Assembly (NCBI RefSeq): GCF_017308015.1
Contig: NZ_JAFKFW010000005.1
Span: 1-64,000 of the forward strand
DNA: 64,000 bases
DNA from: Allobosea sp.
GTDB lineage: Bacteria; Pseudomonadota; Alphaproteobacteria; Rhizobiales; Beijerinckiaceae
Reading direction: 5' to 3'
Below are positions 33,240 to 42,840 of the stretch, one piece after another. Position numbers and translations under genes: made by a program. A model generated the notes under the pieces. That model searched no databases. It saw only the letters and a program-made list of their open reading frames with translations, and was not told the DNA's origin. The stretch's first letter is position 1. Every line of letters begins with the position of its first letter.

Positions 33240-34589
33240 TCAGGCCACGCGCTTCAGCGCACCGCGCAGCGTCTCGACCATCTCGCCGATCTGGTCCTCC
33301 TCAACGATAAGCGGCGGCGACAGCGCGATGATGTCGCCGGTCACGCGGATCAGCAGCCCCTTCTCGAAGCAGTCGACGAAGACCTCATAGGCGCGGGCGC
33401 CAACCGCACCGTCGCGCGAGGCGAGCTCGATGCCGGCGACGAGGCCGAGATTGCGAATGTCGACGACATGCGGGGCATCGCGCAGCGAATGCATCGCGTT
33501 CTCCCAGGCCTGCGCCAGCGTCGCCGCCCGCGTCAGCAGCCCCTCGGACGCATAGATGTCGAGCGTGGCGAGGCCCGCCGCGCAGGCGACCGGATGGCCG
33601 GAATAGGTATAGCCGTGGAAGAGCTCGATCATGCCCTCCGGCCCGTGCATCAGACCGTCATGCACCTTGCGGCTGGCGAAGACCGCGCCCATCGGCACCG
33701 CGCCGTTGGTCAGGCCCTTGGCGGTGGTCATCAGGTCCGGCATCACCCCGAAATAATCGGCGGCGAAAGGCGTGCCGAGACGGCCGAACCCGGTGATGAC
33801 CTCGTCGAAGATCAGCAGGATGCCGTGCTTCGTCGCGATCTCGCGCAGGCGCTGCAGATAGCCCTTCGGCGGCAGCAGCACGCCGGTGGAGCCGGCCATC
33901 GGTTCGACGATGACGGCCGCGATCGTCTCCGCGCCATGCAAAGCAACCAGCCGCTCGAGATCGTCGGCAAGCTCGGCGCCATGCTCGGGCAGGCCGCGGG
34001 TGAAGGCGTTGCGGGCGGGATCATGCGTGTGGCGCAGATGGTCGGCGCCCGGCAGCTGCGGGAAGACGCGGCGGTTATTGACGAGGCCACCGACCGAGAT
34101 GCCGCCGAAGCCGACGCCGTGATAGCCGCGCTCGCGCCCGATCAGGCGGGTCCGCGTGCCCTGGCCGATGGCGCGCTGATAGGCGACCGCGATCTTGAGC
34201 GCGGTGTCGACCGATTCCGAACCCGAGCCGGTGAAGAACACGCGGTCGAGCTTATGCGCGCCCTCGCCCGGCGCGATGGCGGCGAGCCGCTCGGCGAAAT
34301 CGAACACGATGGGGTGGCCCATCTGGAAGGCCGGCGCGAAATCGAGCTCGGCGATCTGGTGCGAGACGGCCTCGCTGATCTGCCGGCGGCCATGGCCGGC
34401 ATTGCAGCACCACAGACCCGCCGTGCCGTCCATGACCTTCCGGCCATCCTCGGTGGCGTAGTGCATGCCGCTGGCGCTGGCGAGCAGGCGCGGCGCCTGC
34501 TTGAACTGCCGGTTCGCGGTGAACGGCATCCAGAAGGCATCGAGCGAACGGGCGTTCTGCAGCGTGGACGGCTTGGTGTTGACGGTCAT
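33240..34589 (-). CDS. Beta-alanine/omega-amino acid:pyruvate aminotransferase
   Basis: A 449-residue class III aminotransferase closest by pattern to omega-amino acid:pyruvate (beta-alanine) transaminases: FWMPFTANRQFK near the start, GLWCCNAGHGR, FTGSGSESVDTA, FDEVITGFGRLG and PLP lysine in TTAKGLTNGAVPMGAV. It would convert beta-alanine or similar amines to the semialdehyde. ATG at 34589 follows GGGAGG; the frame to 34652 crosses the operator-like repeat. It is divergent from an XRE-cupin regulator. Confidence 0.87.
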   Translation of the reverse strand: MTVNTKPSTLQNARSLDAFWMPFTANRQFKQAPRLLASASGMHYATEDGRKVMDGTAGLWCCNAGHGRRQISEAVSHQIAELDFAPAFQMGHPIVFDFAERLAAIAPGEGAHKLDRVFFTGSGSESVDTALKIAVAYQRAIGQGTRTRLIGRERGYHGVGFGGISVGGLVNNRRVFPQLPGADHLRHTHDPARNAFTRGLPEHGAELADDLERLVALHGAETIAAVIVEPMAGSTGVLLPPKGYLQRLREIATKHGILLIFDEVITGFGRLGTPFAADYFGVMPDLMTTAKGLTNGAVPMGAVFASRKVHDGLMHGPEGMIELFHGYTYSGHPVACAAGLATLDIYASEGLLTRAATLAQAWENAMHSLRDAPHVVDIRNLGLVAGIELASRDGAVGARAYEVFVDCFEKGLLIRVTGDIIALSPPLIVEEDQIGEMVETLRGALKRVA

Positions 34590-34646
34590 GACGGCCTCCC
34601 TTTGTGGCCCGTCAGTGCTCATGTTTTCGTCATCGCAACAAGTCTG

Positions 34647-34673
34647 TTTCAAGGTAAACCTAATTCCTTGAAA
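34647..34673. promoter_or_regulatory. Inverted repeat between aminotransferase and XRE-cupin gene
   Basis: TTTCAAGG (34647-34654) and CCTTGAAA (34666-34673) form an exact eight-base inverted repeat with an 11-base centre in the divergent promoter region, about 60 bases from each start. It is a natural operator for the adjacent XRE-cupin regulator. Confidence 0.55.
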
Positions 34674-34729
34674 AACTTGAACCGATCTGAATATCGTTGA
34701 GGATCGAGAACAGCAGGAACAGGCCCGCG

Positions 34730-35278
34730 ATGAATATCGATGTTGGAGCCCGGCTCAGATATGTCCGGATGCAGCGCGGCCTGTCGCAGCGCGCGCTCGC
34801 CAAACAGGCCGGCGTGACCAATTCCTCGATCTCGTTGATCGAGGCGAATGAGGTGAACCCCTCGGTCGGCGTGCTCAAGCGCATCCTCGACGGCCTTCCG
34901 ATCAGCCTCTCGGAATTCTTCGCCTTCGAGCCGGAGAAGCCGCGGCAGGTGTTCTATCAGGCCGAGGAACTGGTCGAGATCGGCAAGGGCGGCATCTCCT
35001 TCCGCCAGGTCGGCGAGAACCTGTTCGGCCGGGCACTCCAGATCATCAAGGAACGCTACGAGCCCGGCGCTGATACCGGCCGCGTGATGCTGACCCATGA
35101 GGGCGAGGAAGGCGGCGTCGTCATCAGCGGCCGCATGGAGCTCACCGTCGGGGAGGAGCGCCGCATCCTCGGCCCCGGCGACGCCTATTATTTCGAGAGC
35201 AACCGTCCACACCGTTTCCGCTGCGTCGGCCCGGTTCCCTGCGAGATGGTCAGCGCCTGCACGCCGCCGACATTCTAG
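34730..35278 (+). CDS. XRE-cupin (PuuR-like) regulator
   Basis: A 182-residue regulator with an N-terminal XRE helix-turn-helix (about residues 6-60; LSQRALAKQAGVTNSSISLIE) and a C-terminal cupin (about 110-180; GEEGGVVISGRMELTVG, GDAYYFESNRPHRF). The architecture and N-terminal MNIDVGARL resemble PuuR, the putrescine-use repressor. It faces the beta-alanine-type aminotransferase across a TTTCAAGG inverted repeat, so it probably senses an amine or omega-amino acid. Confidence 0.85.
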   Translation: MNIDVGARLRYVRMQRGLSQRALAKQAGVTNSSISLIEANEVNPSVGVLKRILDGLPISLSEFFAFEPEKPRQVFYQAEELVEIGKGGISFRQVGENLFGRALQIIKERYEPGADTGRVMLTHEGEEGGVVISGRMELTVGEERRILGPGDAYYFESNRPHRFRCVGPVPCEMVSACTPPTF

Positions 35279-35432
35279 CTTTTGACGCAGGCCAGCCACT
35301 GGGCTGGCTGGGAGCACGCCAAGGCCGAACATCGTTCAGTTTCTGCATAATGATGATCCGAGGATTTTACGGGCCAAGCCGCCCGGACGTCGGGAAGCCG
35401 GCATGTGCCGGTCTGGAAGAAGGAGATGCCTC

Positions 35433-36632
35433 ATGTCCGATACCCTCTTGATCCGGAACGTCCGCCCGGCCGGCGGCACAGCGACAGACGTGCTGGTGCG
35501 TGACGGGCGCATCGCGGCAATCGGTCCCGGCGCCGCCGGGGCCGGAGCCGAAGTCACCTTCGATGCCGGTGGCCGATTATTGATCCCCGGTCTCGTCGAG
35601 GCCCACACCCATCTCGACAAAAGCTTCTGGGGCATGGGCTGGCAGCGCCATACTGCCGGCCCCACCCTGATCGACAAGATCGAGACCGAGCGTCGCAACC
35701 GCCGCGAGCTCGGCATCGATGCTGACCGCCAGTCGGGCCGGCTGGTCGCCCAGATGGTCAGGATGGGCACCACCCATATCCGCAGCCATGTCGATGTCGA
35801 CACCGAAACCGGGCTTGCCGGCATCGAGGGCGTCATGGCCATGCGCGAGCGCCTCAAGAACGTGATCGACGTCGAGATCGTCGCCTTCGCGCAATCCGGG
35901 CTGCTGATCCGGCCGGGCACGCTCGACCTGGTCGACCGGGCGATGGCGATGGGCGCGGAGGTCGTCGGCGGCCTCGATCCCTGTGCGGTCGACCGCGACC
36001 CGAAGGGCCATCTCGATGCGATCTTCGGCCTTGCCCAGAAATACGGCCGCCCGCTCGACATCCACCTGCACGAGCGCGGCGAGATGGGCGCCTTCTCGAT
36101 GGAGCTGACCCTGGAGCGCGTGCGCGCGCTCGGGATGCAGGGCAAGGTCGCGATCAGCCACGCCTTCTGTCTGGGGATGCCCGATGTCGACCATGCCCGC
36201 CGCCTCATCGATGAGTTGGCGGCGGAGCGCATTGCGCTGGTCACCACTGCGCCCGCCGCCTCGCCGGCCCCGTCGGTCACGGCCTGCCTCAAGGCGGGCG
36301 TCGTCATCGCCGGCGGCTCGGATGGCGTGCGCGACAGCTGGAACCCCTATGGCATGGGCGACATGCTGGAGCGGGCGACTCTCGTCGGCCTGCGTAATAA
36401 TTTCCGTCGCGACGAAGAGATGGAGCTGGCGCTCGACGTCTGCACCTATCAGGGCGCCAAGGTGATGGGCATAGCGGATTATGGCCTCGATATCGGTTGC
36501 ACGGCCGATCTCGTGATCCTGCCTGGCGAAACCCTGTGCGAGGCCATCGTCGAACGTCCGGGCGACCGCACGGTCGTCAAGCGCGGCAAGATCGTTGCCC
36601 GCCACGGCGAACTTGCCCAGCCGATCGCCTGA
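35433..36632 (+). CDS. Cytosine-deaminase-like amidohydrolase
   Basis: A 399-residue metal-dependent hydrolase of the amidohydrolase superfamily. The HTH metal motif is at H58-H60 (EAHTHLDKS), with DIHLHERGE, SHAFCLG and the catalytic aspartate in GGSDGVRDSWNP, matching the CodA-like group that deaminates cytosine or related heterocycles, or opens cyclic amides. The substrate is unknown. ATG at 35433 follows AAGGAGA. It lies 154 bases after the XRE-cupin gene in the same direction and may share its regulation. Confidence 0.85.
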   Translation: MSDTLLIRNVRPAGGTATDVLVRDGRIAAIGPGAAGAGAEVTFDAGGRLLIPGLVEAHTHLDKSFWGMGWQRHTAGPTLIDKIETERRNRRELGIDADRQSGRLVAQMVRMGTTHIRSHVDVDTETGLAGIEGVMAMRERLKNVIDVEIVAFAQSGLLIRPGTLDLVDRAMAMGAEVVGGLDPCAVDRDPKGHLDAIFGLAQKYGRPLDIHLHERGEMGAFSMELTLERVRALGMQGKVAISHAFCLGMPDVDHARRLIDELAAERIALVTTAPAASPAPSVTACLKAGVVIAGGSDGVRDSWNPYGMGDMLERATLVGLRNNFRRDEEMELALDVCTYQGAKVMGIADYGLDIGCTADLVILPGETLCEAIVERPGDRTVVKRGKIVARHGELAQPIA

Positions 36633-36700
36633 CGAAGCCATCCGCATCACGAGCAGCGGCTCGAGATATAAAGTCTCGCGCCGCCGTTTTCGCGCGGTTC

Positions 36701-37900
36701 CTATGAATTGATGAGTTCGGCTTCCGCCTCGCGGCCGAGCAGTCTGAGCGACTGCGCCTTGTGCTGGCGGTAGAGCGGGTTTCCGGGATCGGATGCGATC
36801 GCGACCTCGATCGCCGCAATCGCCTCCTCATGCCGGCCGAGCGAACGCAGACTGTTGCCCTTGTGGAAGGCGAAGTCGTAGCGGCCGGGATCACGCGCTA
36901 GCAATTCATCCATCACCGCGACGGCGGCCTCATGGCGGCCGAGTTCGCGCAGATAGTTTGACTTGTGATAGCGCAGGAACTGTGCCGCCGGCTGCTTTGC
37001 GACGCCCGCATCGAAAGCCGCCAGTGCGGCTTCCGGCTGCCTCATCGCCCGATAGGCGTAGGCGACGTAGAAATGGAACTCGATGGCGTCAGGGCTCGCG
37101 GCCAGCATCGCCTCGAAAGCGTCGATCGCCCCTTCGTGGCGCCCGAGTTCGTGGAGATAATAGCCCTTGTAATAGCTGAGGTCGGCATCGCCGGGGTATC
37201 GCGCCAGCGCGGTTTCGACAGTGGCCAGCGCCTCCTCGTAGCGCTCTGCCTTCTCGGCCTGCTTCGCCTGCCGGATCACGGCTGCGCCCGGGCCGCCCGC
37301 GGCCCCCTCGCCGCGGAAGATCGCCAGCACGCGGTGCTGGCCACGCGCCTGTGCATGCTCCAGCGCGGACCTGCCATCGTGATCCCTGAGATGCTGATCG
37401 GCGCCCGCTTCGACAAGCGCCTCGACGACATCGCCATAGAGCCTTCCGCCGTCGCCCAGGATGACGGCTTCGAGCAGCGCCGACCAGCCGAGATCATTGG
37501 TGCGGTCCACCGGAATGCCTGCCGCCAGGCAGACCCGAACGGTACGCAGAAAACCCTTCTCGCTCGATGGCAGAAGCGGCGTACCGCCGAAGCGGTTGAC
37601 ACTGTTCGGATCGGCGCCCGAGGCGAGAGCCAGCTTCAGGATTTCGTTGAAGCCGTTCGCCCCGGCACAGAGATAGGGCGAGAGCATGGTGATGTCGCGG
37701 GCGTTGACGTCACCGCCTGCCGCGATCAGGCGCTGCACCACAGGCAGGTTGTTCTTCTGGGTCGCCACCAATAGCGCCGTCCGGCCGGCTGCGTCCTTGG
37801 CATCGACCTTGGCGCCCTCGGCGAGGAGGCGCCCGACGGCAACCATGTCCCCGTTTTCGGCGGCAGCAATCAGGGGCGGGCGGGCGAGCGGGGCGTTCAT
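36701..37900 (-). CDS. Ankyrin-repeat/TPR protein
   Basis: A 399-residue repeat protein. Residues about 8-190 hold ankyrin repeats (PLIAAAENGDMVAVGRLLAEG, TALLVATQKNNLPVVQRLIA, and others), and about 215-395 hold TPRs (ALATVETALARYPGDADLSYYKGYYL and similar ~34-residue units). There is no signal peptide, catalytic domain or membrane segment, so it is likely a cytoplasmic protein-interaction scaffold. ATG at 37900 follows AGGAAG. No partner is obvious nearby. Confidence 0.8.
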   Translation of the reverse strand: MNAPLARPPLIAAAENGDMVAVGRLLAEGAKVDAKDAAGRTALLVATQKNNLPVVQRLIAAGGDVNARDITMLSPYLCAGANGFNEILKLALASGADPNSVNRFGGTPLLPSSEKGFLRTVRVCLAAGIPVDRTNDLGWSALLEAVILGDGGRLYGDVVEALVEAGADQHLRDHDGRSALEHAQARGQHRVLAIFRGEGAAGGPGAAVIRQAKQAEKAERYEEALATVETALARYPGDADLSYYKGYYLHELGRHEGAIDAFEAMLAASPDAIEFHFYVAYAYRAMRQPEAALAAFDAGVAKQPAAQFLRYHKSNYLRELGRHEAAVAVMDELLARDPGRYDFAFHKGNSLRSLGRHEEAIAAIEVAIASDPGNPLYRQHKAQSLRLLGREAEAELINS

Positions 37901-38296
37901 CGGGGCTTCCTGTCGACTGGCGGTGCAACGCCCGGTCCGGCGCTGCGGAGTGCTCGGGCGGCGGTCTTTACTGTACTGGCACGGCCGATCCCCCTCCGCA
38001 TCACGCGGCCTTCCTCTCACGGGGCGAGGCGATGCTTGAACACCCCGGATCGTGCTCTCGCCAGATAGACAATCGATCCATCGCTCTTTCTCGAAGGCGC
38101 GCTCCGGTGGCAGGCCCCGGCATCCGAACGATCTTCTCTCGAGGGGCACCGAGCCGCCATTTTCATCGAATTCGGATAAAAGTGAACCTTCCTACCCGAA
38201 TTCGCGAGCGAATTATCGCCTTTCACTCCTCCCGCGATGGCGCGCAGAAGCAGTCGGTCTTGAAGCAGGCCCGCCTGACCTAGGGGAAGGAAGACC
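37901..38296. other. 396-base intergenic region
   Basis: It lies between the divergent ankyrin/TPR gene and a small hypothetical gene. Short overlapping frames are present on both strands but none looks coding. A relatively AT-rich patch near 38158-38225 contains two CGAATTCG words (around 38167 and 38201) and probably holds the promoter of the gene at 38297. Confidence 0.4.
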
Positions 38297-38533
38297 TTGC
38301 CAATCTGTGTCGCCTGCAGCGGCGATACGCTGGAGATCTCGTGCCGCCTGGATGTCCACCGGAAGACGGTTCTCGACAGGCTCGGCGACATCCAGGCGGA
38401 AACCGGCATGGATTTCAGCGATGCAGAGCAGATGCTTTTGGTCCGGATCGGCCTCCGGATCCTGAAAATGGAGGAGGCAATCGACGCCGCCCAACGTTAT
38501 TTCCCGTCACGCACGAAGGAGCCAGGACCGTAG
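38297..38533 (+). CDS. Small hypothetical protein
   Basis: A 78-residue product from a TTG at 38297 preceded by GGAAGGAAG at 38285-38293. It has two N-terminal cysteines (CVAC), a mostly helical body, and no signal peptide. I do not recognise the family. It lies 78 bases before the secreted protein gene in the same direction. Confidence 0.45.
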   Translation: MPICVACSGDTLEISCRLDVHRKTVLDRLGDIQAETGMDFSDAEQMLLVRIGLRILKMEEAIDAAQRYFPSRTKEPGP

Positions 38534-38611
38534 CGCAAACATCGATTGACGCAGCGGCAGAACCCCGGAGATCATCGCACCCCGAACGCCACCAGCCCCG
38601 AAGGGAAACCG

Positions 38612-39079
38612 ATGAGCCGCATTTCGGGATACCGTACGATCGCCCTTTCCGCCCTGGCCCTCGTCCTGAGCGGGTCTCTGGCGCTGCCTGCCGAGCCTGT
38701 CCGCCTGATCACGCCCGAGGAGGCGCGCCTGCCCTCCGTCGATCCGGGTGCGGCGCAGGAGCGCAACCTGACGCGCGGCCCCGGCATCGATGCGGTCGCG
38801 CCGCCCCCGATCGGGGTCAGCGGGACGTTCCGGCTGGCGGTGAGGTTCAAGCCGCGTAACAGTGTCGCGATCGATCCCGAGAGCGTGCGCGTCACCTATC
38901 GGCGTCAGCCCGAGATCGACCTGACCGCGCGCCTGAAGCCTTTCGTAACGGCAGGCGGCATCGAGGCGCCGGCCGTGATCGTGCCGCCCGGCAAGCATGT
39001 GATCGTCATCGAGGCGACCGACAAGGAAGGCCGGACCGGGCGTAGCCAGATGACGCTGACGGTCGCCGAAGCCAAATGA
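38612..39079 (+). CDS. Exported hypothetical protein
   Basis: A 155-residue protein with an N-terminal signal peptide (basic MSRISGYR, hydrophobic stretch, cleavage near LPAEP, about residue 28), then an extended beta-rich region with an Ig-like character (FRLAVRFKPRNSVAIDPESVRVTYRR, ending VIVIEATDKEGRTGRSQMTLTV). I do not recognise a named family. It should act in the periplasm. ATG at 38612 follows AAGGGAAA. Its stop is one base from the stop of the convergent caspase-like gene. Confidence 0.7.
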   Translation: MSRISGYRTIALSALALVLSGSLALPAEPVRLITPEEARLPSVDPGAAQERNLTRGPGIDAVAPPPIGVSGTFRLAVRFKPRNSVAIDPESVRVTYRRQPEIDLTARLKPFVTAGGIEAPAVIVPPGKHVIVIEATDKEGRTGRSQMTLTVAEAK

Positions 39080-39080
39080 G

Positions 39081-40973
39081 CTAGCGAGCGGCCTTCTTCG
39101 GCAACAGCGCCACGGCCGGCGCCGCGCCGTAGGCTGCCGGCACCTGACGCCCCTCGGTCTTCTCGGAGACGAGGGCCGTTGTTTCCTGCACGACCGCATC
39201 CAGCGCCTTACCCGGCGACGAGAGCGTCTCCAGCAAGGCACGCACGAAGGGACTGTCGAGACCGTCGCCGTCGGAGGCAGTCTTGCCGGGCTGCGTCGAG
39301 TGCAAAACGACATTGTTGGGCGCGGGCTGCGGCACGGCCGCCAGCCCGCCATGGATGCGCTCCGGCAGCGCGGCGAGCGGCCGCCCGCCCGTCCCGCGCG
39401 ACGCCGCCACGGCCTGCGCCTCTGCGAAGGGATCGTCCCGGCAGGCATCCACGATGACGAGCGCGCCGCGCCGGGCCCTGGCCGCAGCAGCCGTCAGATC
39501 GCGGAGCGCGAGCGCGTCGCTTTGCAGCGCCTTGTCGCTGTCGAGCGTCGCATCGGTGGGCACGAGATAGTTGACCCCGCCGGTCTCGACCCCGTGCCCG
39601 GCATAGAACACCAGCACGACATCGGCCTGCGCAGCCTGCTCGGCGACGACGGCAGGAATCCGGCGCAGATCGGCCTTCGCGACATTCTCCGCAATCTCGA
39701 TCGCATCGAACCCCATATCGGCGAGCGCATTCGCCATGACGGCCGCATCGCGCCGTGCATTCGGCAGGCTCGACAACTCGGTATAGTCGCTGGAGCCGAT
39801 TACGAAGGCGATGCGCTTCAGCCCGTCCGGTGAAGCCTTGGCCGGGGCGACGCCGGAATCGAAGCCGCTGCGGAACGGCCCCGTGCCGCGGAAGGCCGGC
39901 TGCGAGAGCTGCTTCAGCCGCCACGAAGCGAGGAGGCGCTCCAGCAGCTTCGGCGTGGACCGCGTTCCGGCCAGGATACGCTTGTAGATCGCCTCGGCCT
40001 TCGCCTTCTCGCCCTTGACCTCGGCGACCCGCGCCAGACCGAGCGCCACCGCCCAGTTCTTCGGCGCGAGCTTCTCCGCCTCGCGGTAGAGCTTGTCCGC
40101 CGTCTCGGGGTCCTTGAGCTTGTCGAGCGCGAGCGCGCCCGCCTGAACGAAGAGATCGGAGCTCGCCAGCGCGGCATCCGCCTTGGGCATGTCTCCGGTC
40201 TCGCGCGACGCCGCGATGAGATCGTCATAGGCGGCGCGCAAGTCGCCCGCGCGCAATTCGAGCTCCGACTTGCGCATCAGCGCCAGCCGCCGGAATGGCG
40301 GCCCCAATGCCGCCGCACCGTCCAGATCGGTCCGCGCTCGCCGCAGATAACCCAAACGTCGCAGCAGGTCGCCGCGTGCCGACAGGGCCGTTCCGGCTTT
40401 CGGATCGAGTTCGAGCGCCCGGTCGAGATCGATCATGGCGGCATTCACGTCGCCGTTGCGCTCATGTTCCAGCGCCCGCTGCACGAAAGGCGTTGCATCC
40501 TGCGGAGCGGCCTGCATCGCCTCCGCGACATCCGCCCGCGCTTCGGCGCTGCGTCCGATCGTCTGATTGATCGTAGCCCGCAGCGTCAACGCATCGCCCT
40601 TCATCGGCCCGTCCAGCCCGATCGCAGTCTCGACATCAACGAGCGCCGACCGGACCTGCGCCAGGGTAGGCGGCGCATAAGCCACCGAACCGTCCGCCTT
40701 CCCTGTCGACGCCATGCCCTTTTGCACGACTTGCAGGAAGCGCATCAGCCCACGGTAGAACGAAGCCTTCTGCTGCTCCACCGTCGGCGTACTGCCGGCG
40801 AGCACGCGGCTGCAGGCGGCCTCCGCCGCCGCCAGCTGAGCGGGCTGCAGCATCGCTGTCTTGACGCGATCGTCTGCGCAGGACGCCAGATCGGCAGGCG
40901 TCTGCGGCCACGCCGCGCAGGGCAGCGCCAGCGTCAACGCCAATGCGGCGGGCGCGAAACGAAGATGAGGCAA
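39081..40973 (-). CDS. Secreted TPR-caspase (C14) family protein
   Basis: A 630-residue protein: signal peptide (to about residue 24), TPR-like helical repeats (about 100-350), then a caspase-fold domain (385-625) with catalytic histidine H460 in YAGHG and cysteine C511 in VDACRDDP. Bacterial caspase homologues (orthocaspases/metacaspases) are cysteine peptidases usually cleaving after basic residues; both catalytic residues are kept. The signal peptide puts it in the periplasm, unlike cytoplasmic cell-death types. The start is TTG at 40973, with GGAG eight bases upstream. Confidence 0.85.
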   Translation of the reverse strand: MPHLRFAPAALALTLALPCAAWPQTPADLASCADDRVKTAMLQPAQLAAAEAACSRVLAGSTPTVEQQKASFYRGLMRFLQVVQKGMASTGKADGSVAYAPPTLAQVRSALVDVETAIGLDGPMKGDALTLRATINQTIGRSAEARADVAEAMQAAPQDATPFVQRALEHERNGDVNAAMIDLDRALELDPKAGTALSARGDLLRRLGYLRRARTDLDGAAALGPPFRRLALMRKSELELRAGDLRAAYDDLIAASRETGDMPKADAALASSDLFVQAGALALDKLKDPETADKLYREAEKLAPKNWAVALGLARVAEVKGEKAKAEAIYKRILAGTRSTPKLLERLLASWRLKQLSQPAFRGTGPFRSGFDSGVAPAKASPDGLKRIAFVIGSSDYTELSSLPNARRDAAVMANALADMGFDAIEIAENVAKADLRRIPAVVAEQAAQADVVLVFYAGHGVETGGVNYLVPTDATLDSDKALQSDALALRDLTAAAARARRGALVIVDACRDDPFAEAQAVAASRGTGGRPLAALPERIHGGLAAVPQPAPNNVVLHSTQPGKTASDGDGLDSPFVRALLETLSSPGKALDAVVQETTALVSEKTEGRQVPAAYGAAPAVALLPKKAAR

Positions 40974-41154
40974 GGCGGATCTCCAGATTGACGCTCGGGA
41001 AGCATGCTACCGGGGAGCGTGAGCCCTGGATAGAATGCGCGTCTCATCCAACGGGAAATACCAGGATCTCCTTTCCCGGATCGGCCGGCCCGGGCCTCAC
41101 GATCTCGAGCCATTGCCGCTCGTGGTCAGTTTCGACACGACGACGCCTTCCCGC

Positions 41155-42129
41155 TCATGCGCCGGCCGATCGGGCGGCTCTGGGGCTCCTCGCGGCAGCC
41201 TCGACCTCCACCGCCGTCGGCAGATCGGCGCCCCGGCGCGTCACCGTGATCGCCGCCGCCGCTGCGGCATAGGCGAGCAGATCGGCGAGAGCCTCGCGAT
41301 CGAGCCCCGCGATCGCCTCCGGGCTGAGTCGACCGGTGAGGGCAAGCCGTGCGAGGAGCGCGGCGTGGAACGTATCACCGGCTCCGACCGTGTCCTTCAC
41401 CTCGACCCTGTGGCCCGGCACGGAAACCTGGCCGGCCGCGGAAAAGCCGGTCGCACCCTGCTCGCCCAGCGTGACGACGACGAGACGGGCTCCCAGATCC
41501 AGCCAATGGAAAGCGGCTTCCGCAGGGGAGCGCCGCCCGTCCCAGGCGATCCGGATATCCTCTTCGCTGGCCTTGATGATGGTCGCGGCGCGATAGAAGC
41601 GTTCGGCCGCCCGATGCCAGACTGCCATGTCGCCGATCGCGGTCGGGCGCAGATTGGGATCGATGCTGATGACGCGCCGTCCTCGCTCCCGCTCGGCCAG
41701 CGCCGCGAAGGCCGAGCCGACCGGCTCCACCGCCATCGTATAGGAGCCAAAGGTCAGCGCCCGGATTGCGTCCGGCAGGACGGCCGGCAGATCGGCTGCG
41801 GTGAGCGAGCGATCAGCCGCACCCTCGCCGTGGAAAGCGTAACCGGGATGACCATCCCTGTCGGTCGTCACGACCGAGATCGTGCTGAGCCGCTCCGTCC
41901 GGACGAGATAGCGATCGTCCACGCCTTCGCGCGCCAGAAGTTCGGCGAGCAGGGTGCCGAAGCCGTCGCGCGAGATGCCGCCGAGGAAGGCCGACTCGAT
42001 GCCGAGCCGCGCAAGGCCGATCGCAACATTGTAGGGCGAGCCGCCGGCCACGATCCGCGCGGGCATCTCTCCGCCTGTGCTGGTCTCGGCGAACAGATCG
42101 ACCAACGCTTCGCCGCAGACCAGGATCAT
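41155..42129 (-). CDS. PfkB-family sugar kinase, fructokinase-like
   Basis: A 324-residue ribokinase/PfkB-family kinase. GGSPYNVAIGLARLG near the N-terminus and DTVGAGDTFHAALL with the catalytic base near the C-terminus are intact. The pattern resembles bacterial fructokinases. It is cytoplasmic and phosphorylates a sugar such as fructose using ATP. It is co-directional with the RpiR-transporter operon, 105 bases after the histidine phosphatase, and so probably processes the transported sugar. Confidence 0.85.
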   Translation of the reverse strand: MILVCGEALVDLFAETSTGGEMPARIVAGGSPYNVAIGLARLGIESAFLGGISRDGFGTLLAELLAREGVDDRYLVRTERLSTISVVTTDRDGHPGYAFHGEGAADRSLTAADLPAVLPDAIRALTFGSYTMAVEPVGSAFAALAERERGRRVISIDPNLRPTAIGDMAVWHRAAERFYRAATIIKASEEDIRIAWDGRRSPAEAAFHWLDLGARLVVVTLGEQGATGFSAAGQVSVPGHRVEVKDTVGAGDTFHAALLARLALTGRLSPEAIAGLDREALADLLAYAAAAAAITVTRRGADLPTAVEVEAAARSPRAARSAGA

Positions 42130-42234
42130 GATGACCGACCTTAGCTGTTCGCCCTCACGCGAGCATGTTTCGCGAGGCTATCGGACGAACGGGGCCGCTC
42201 CAACCCGAACTGGCGGAGCGGTGCGGGCAATTGC

Positions 42235-42840
42235 TCAATCCGCGACGGAGACGTCCGGCGCGACCGATCCGATATTGTAGCCTTCGAGCTGGGCTGCCGG
42301 CGCGTCGGCGGAGGCGAAGTTCAGGATCGTCGCGGTCCCCGGTGTCACGGGAATGACCCGGGACGGCGGCAGGCCGACGAACTCATGACAAGCCGCGCGG
42401 ATGACGCCGCCATGGACGACCGCGAGCAGGTCGCCCTGCGCCTTATGCAGCCAGTCCCGGATTCCGGCCGCGACCCGGGCGCGAAAATCGCCCCAGCTTT
42501 CGCCTTTGTCCGGCGTGAACGTGCCGGCCCGCCAGGCGTGATAGCGCTCCGGCTGCTCGGCGATCAGGTCGCGCTTCCGGCGCCCCGTCCATTCGCCCAT
42601 GTCGAGTTCGCGCAGGCGGGCGTCGGACGGCGCATCCGGGTAGCCGATCAGGCCGACCGTCTGGCGGGTGCGGCCGAGATCGGAGGAGACGACATGCGCT
42701 GGCAGCAGCGCCCTGACATAGGGCACGAACTCGCGCGCCTGCCGGATACCGCGCTCGGAGAGCTCGGAATTGTCGTGCCCCTGCAGCCGCTGCTCGACGT
42801 TCCACAGCGTCTCGCCATGGCGCATCAGGATAAGTCTCAT
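42235..42840 (-). CDS. Histidine phosphatase (phosphoglycerate-mutase fold)
   Basis: A 201-residue member of the histidine phosphatase superfamily with the RHGET motif (phosphorylated histidine H8) and the second histidine in VVHGGVIRA. Such proteins dephosphorylate sugar phosphates and other small esters or act as mutases. The start overlaps the ABC ATPase stop (ATGA), so it belongs to the transporter operon. If the transporter brings in a sugar phosphate, this enzyme could remove the phosphate before kinase action. That is inference. Confidence 0.82.
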   Translation of the reverse strand: MRLILMRHGETLWNVEQRLQGHDNSELSERGIRQAREFVPYVRALLPAHVVSSDLGRTRQTVGLIGYPDAPSDARLRELDMGEWTGRRKRDLIAEQPERYHAWRAGTFTPDKGESWGDFRARVAAGIRDWLHKAQGDLLAVVHGGVIRAACHEFVGLPPSRVIPVTPGTATILNFASADAPAAQLEGYNIGSVAPDVSVAD

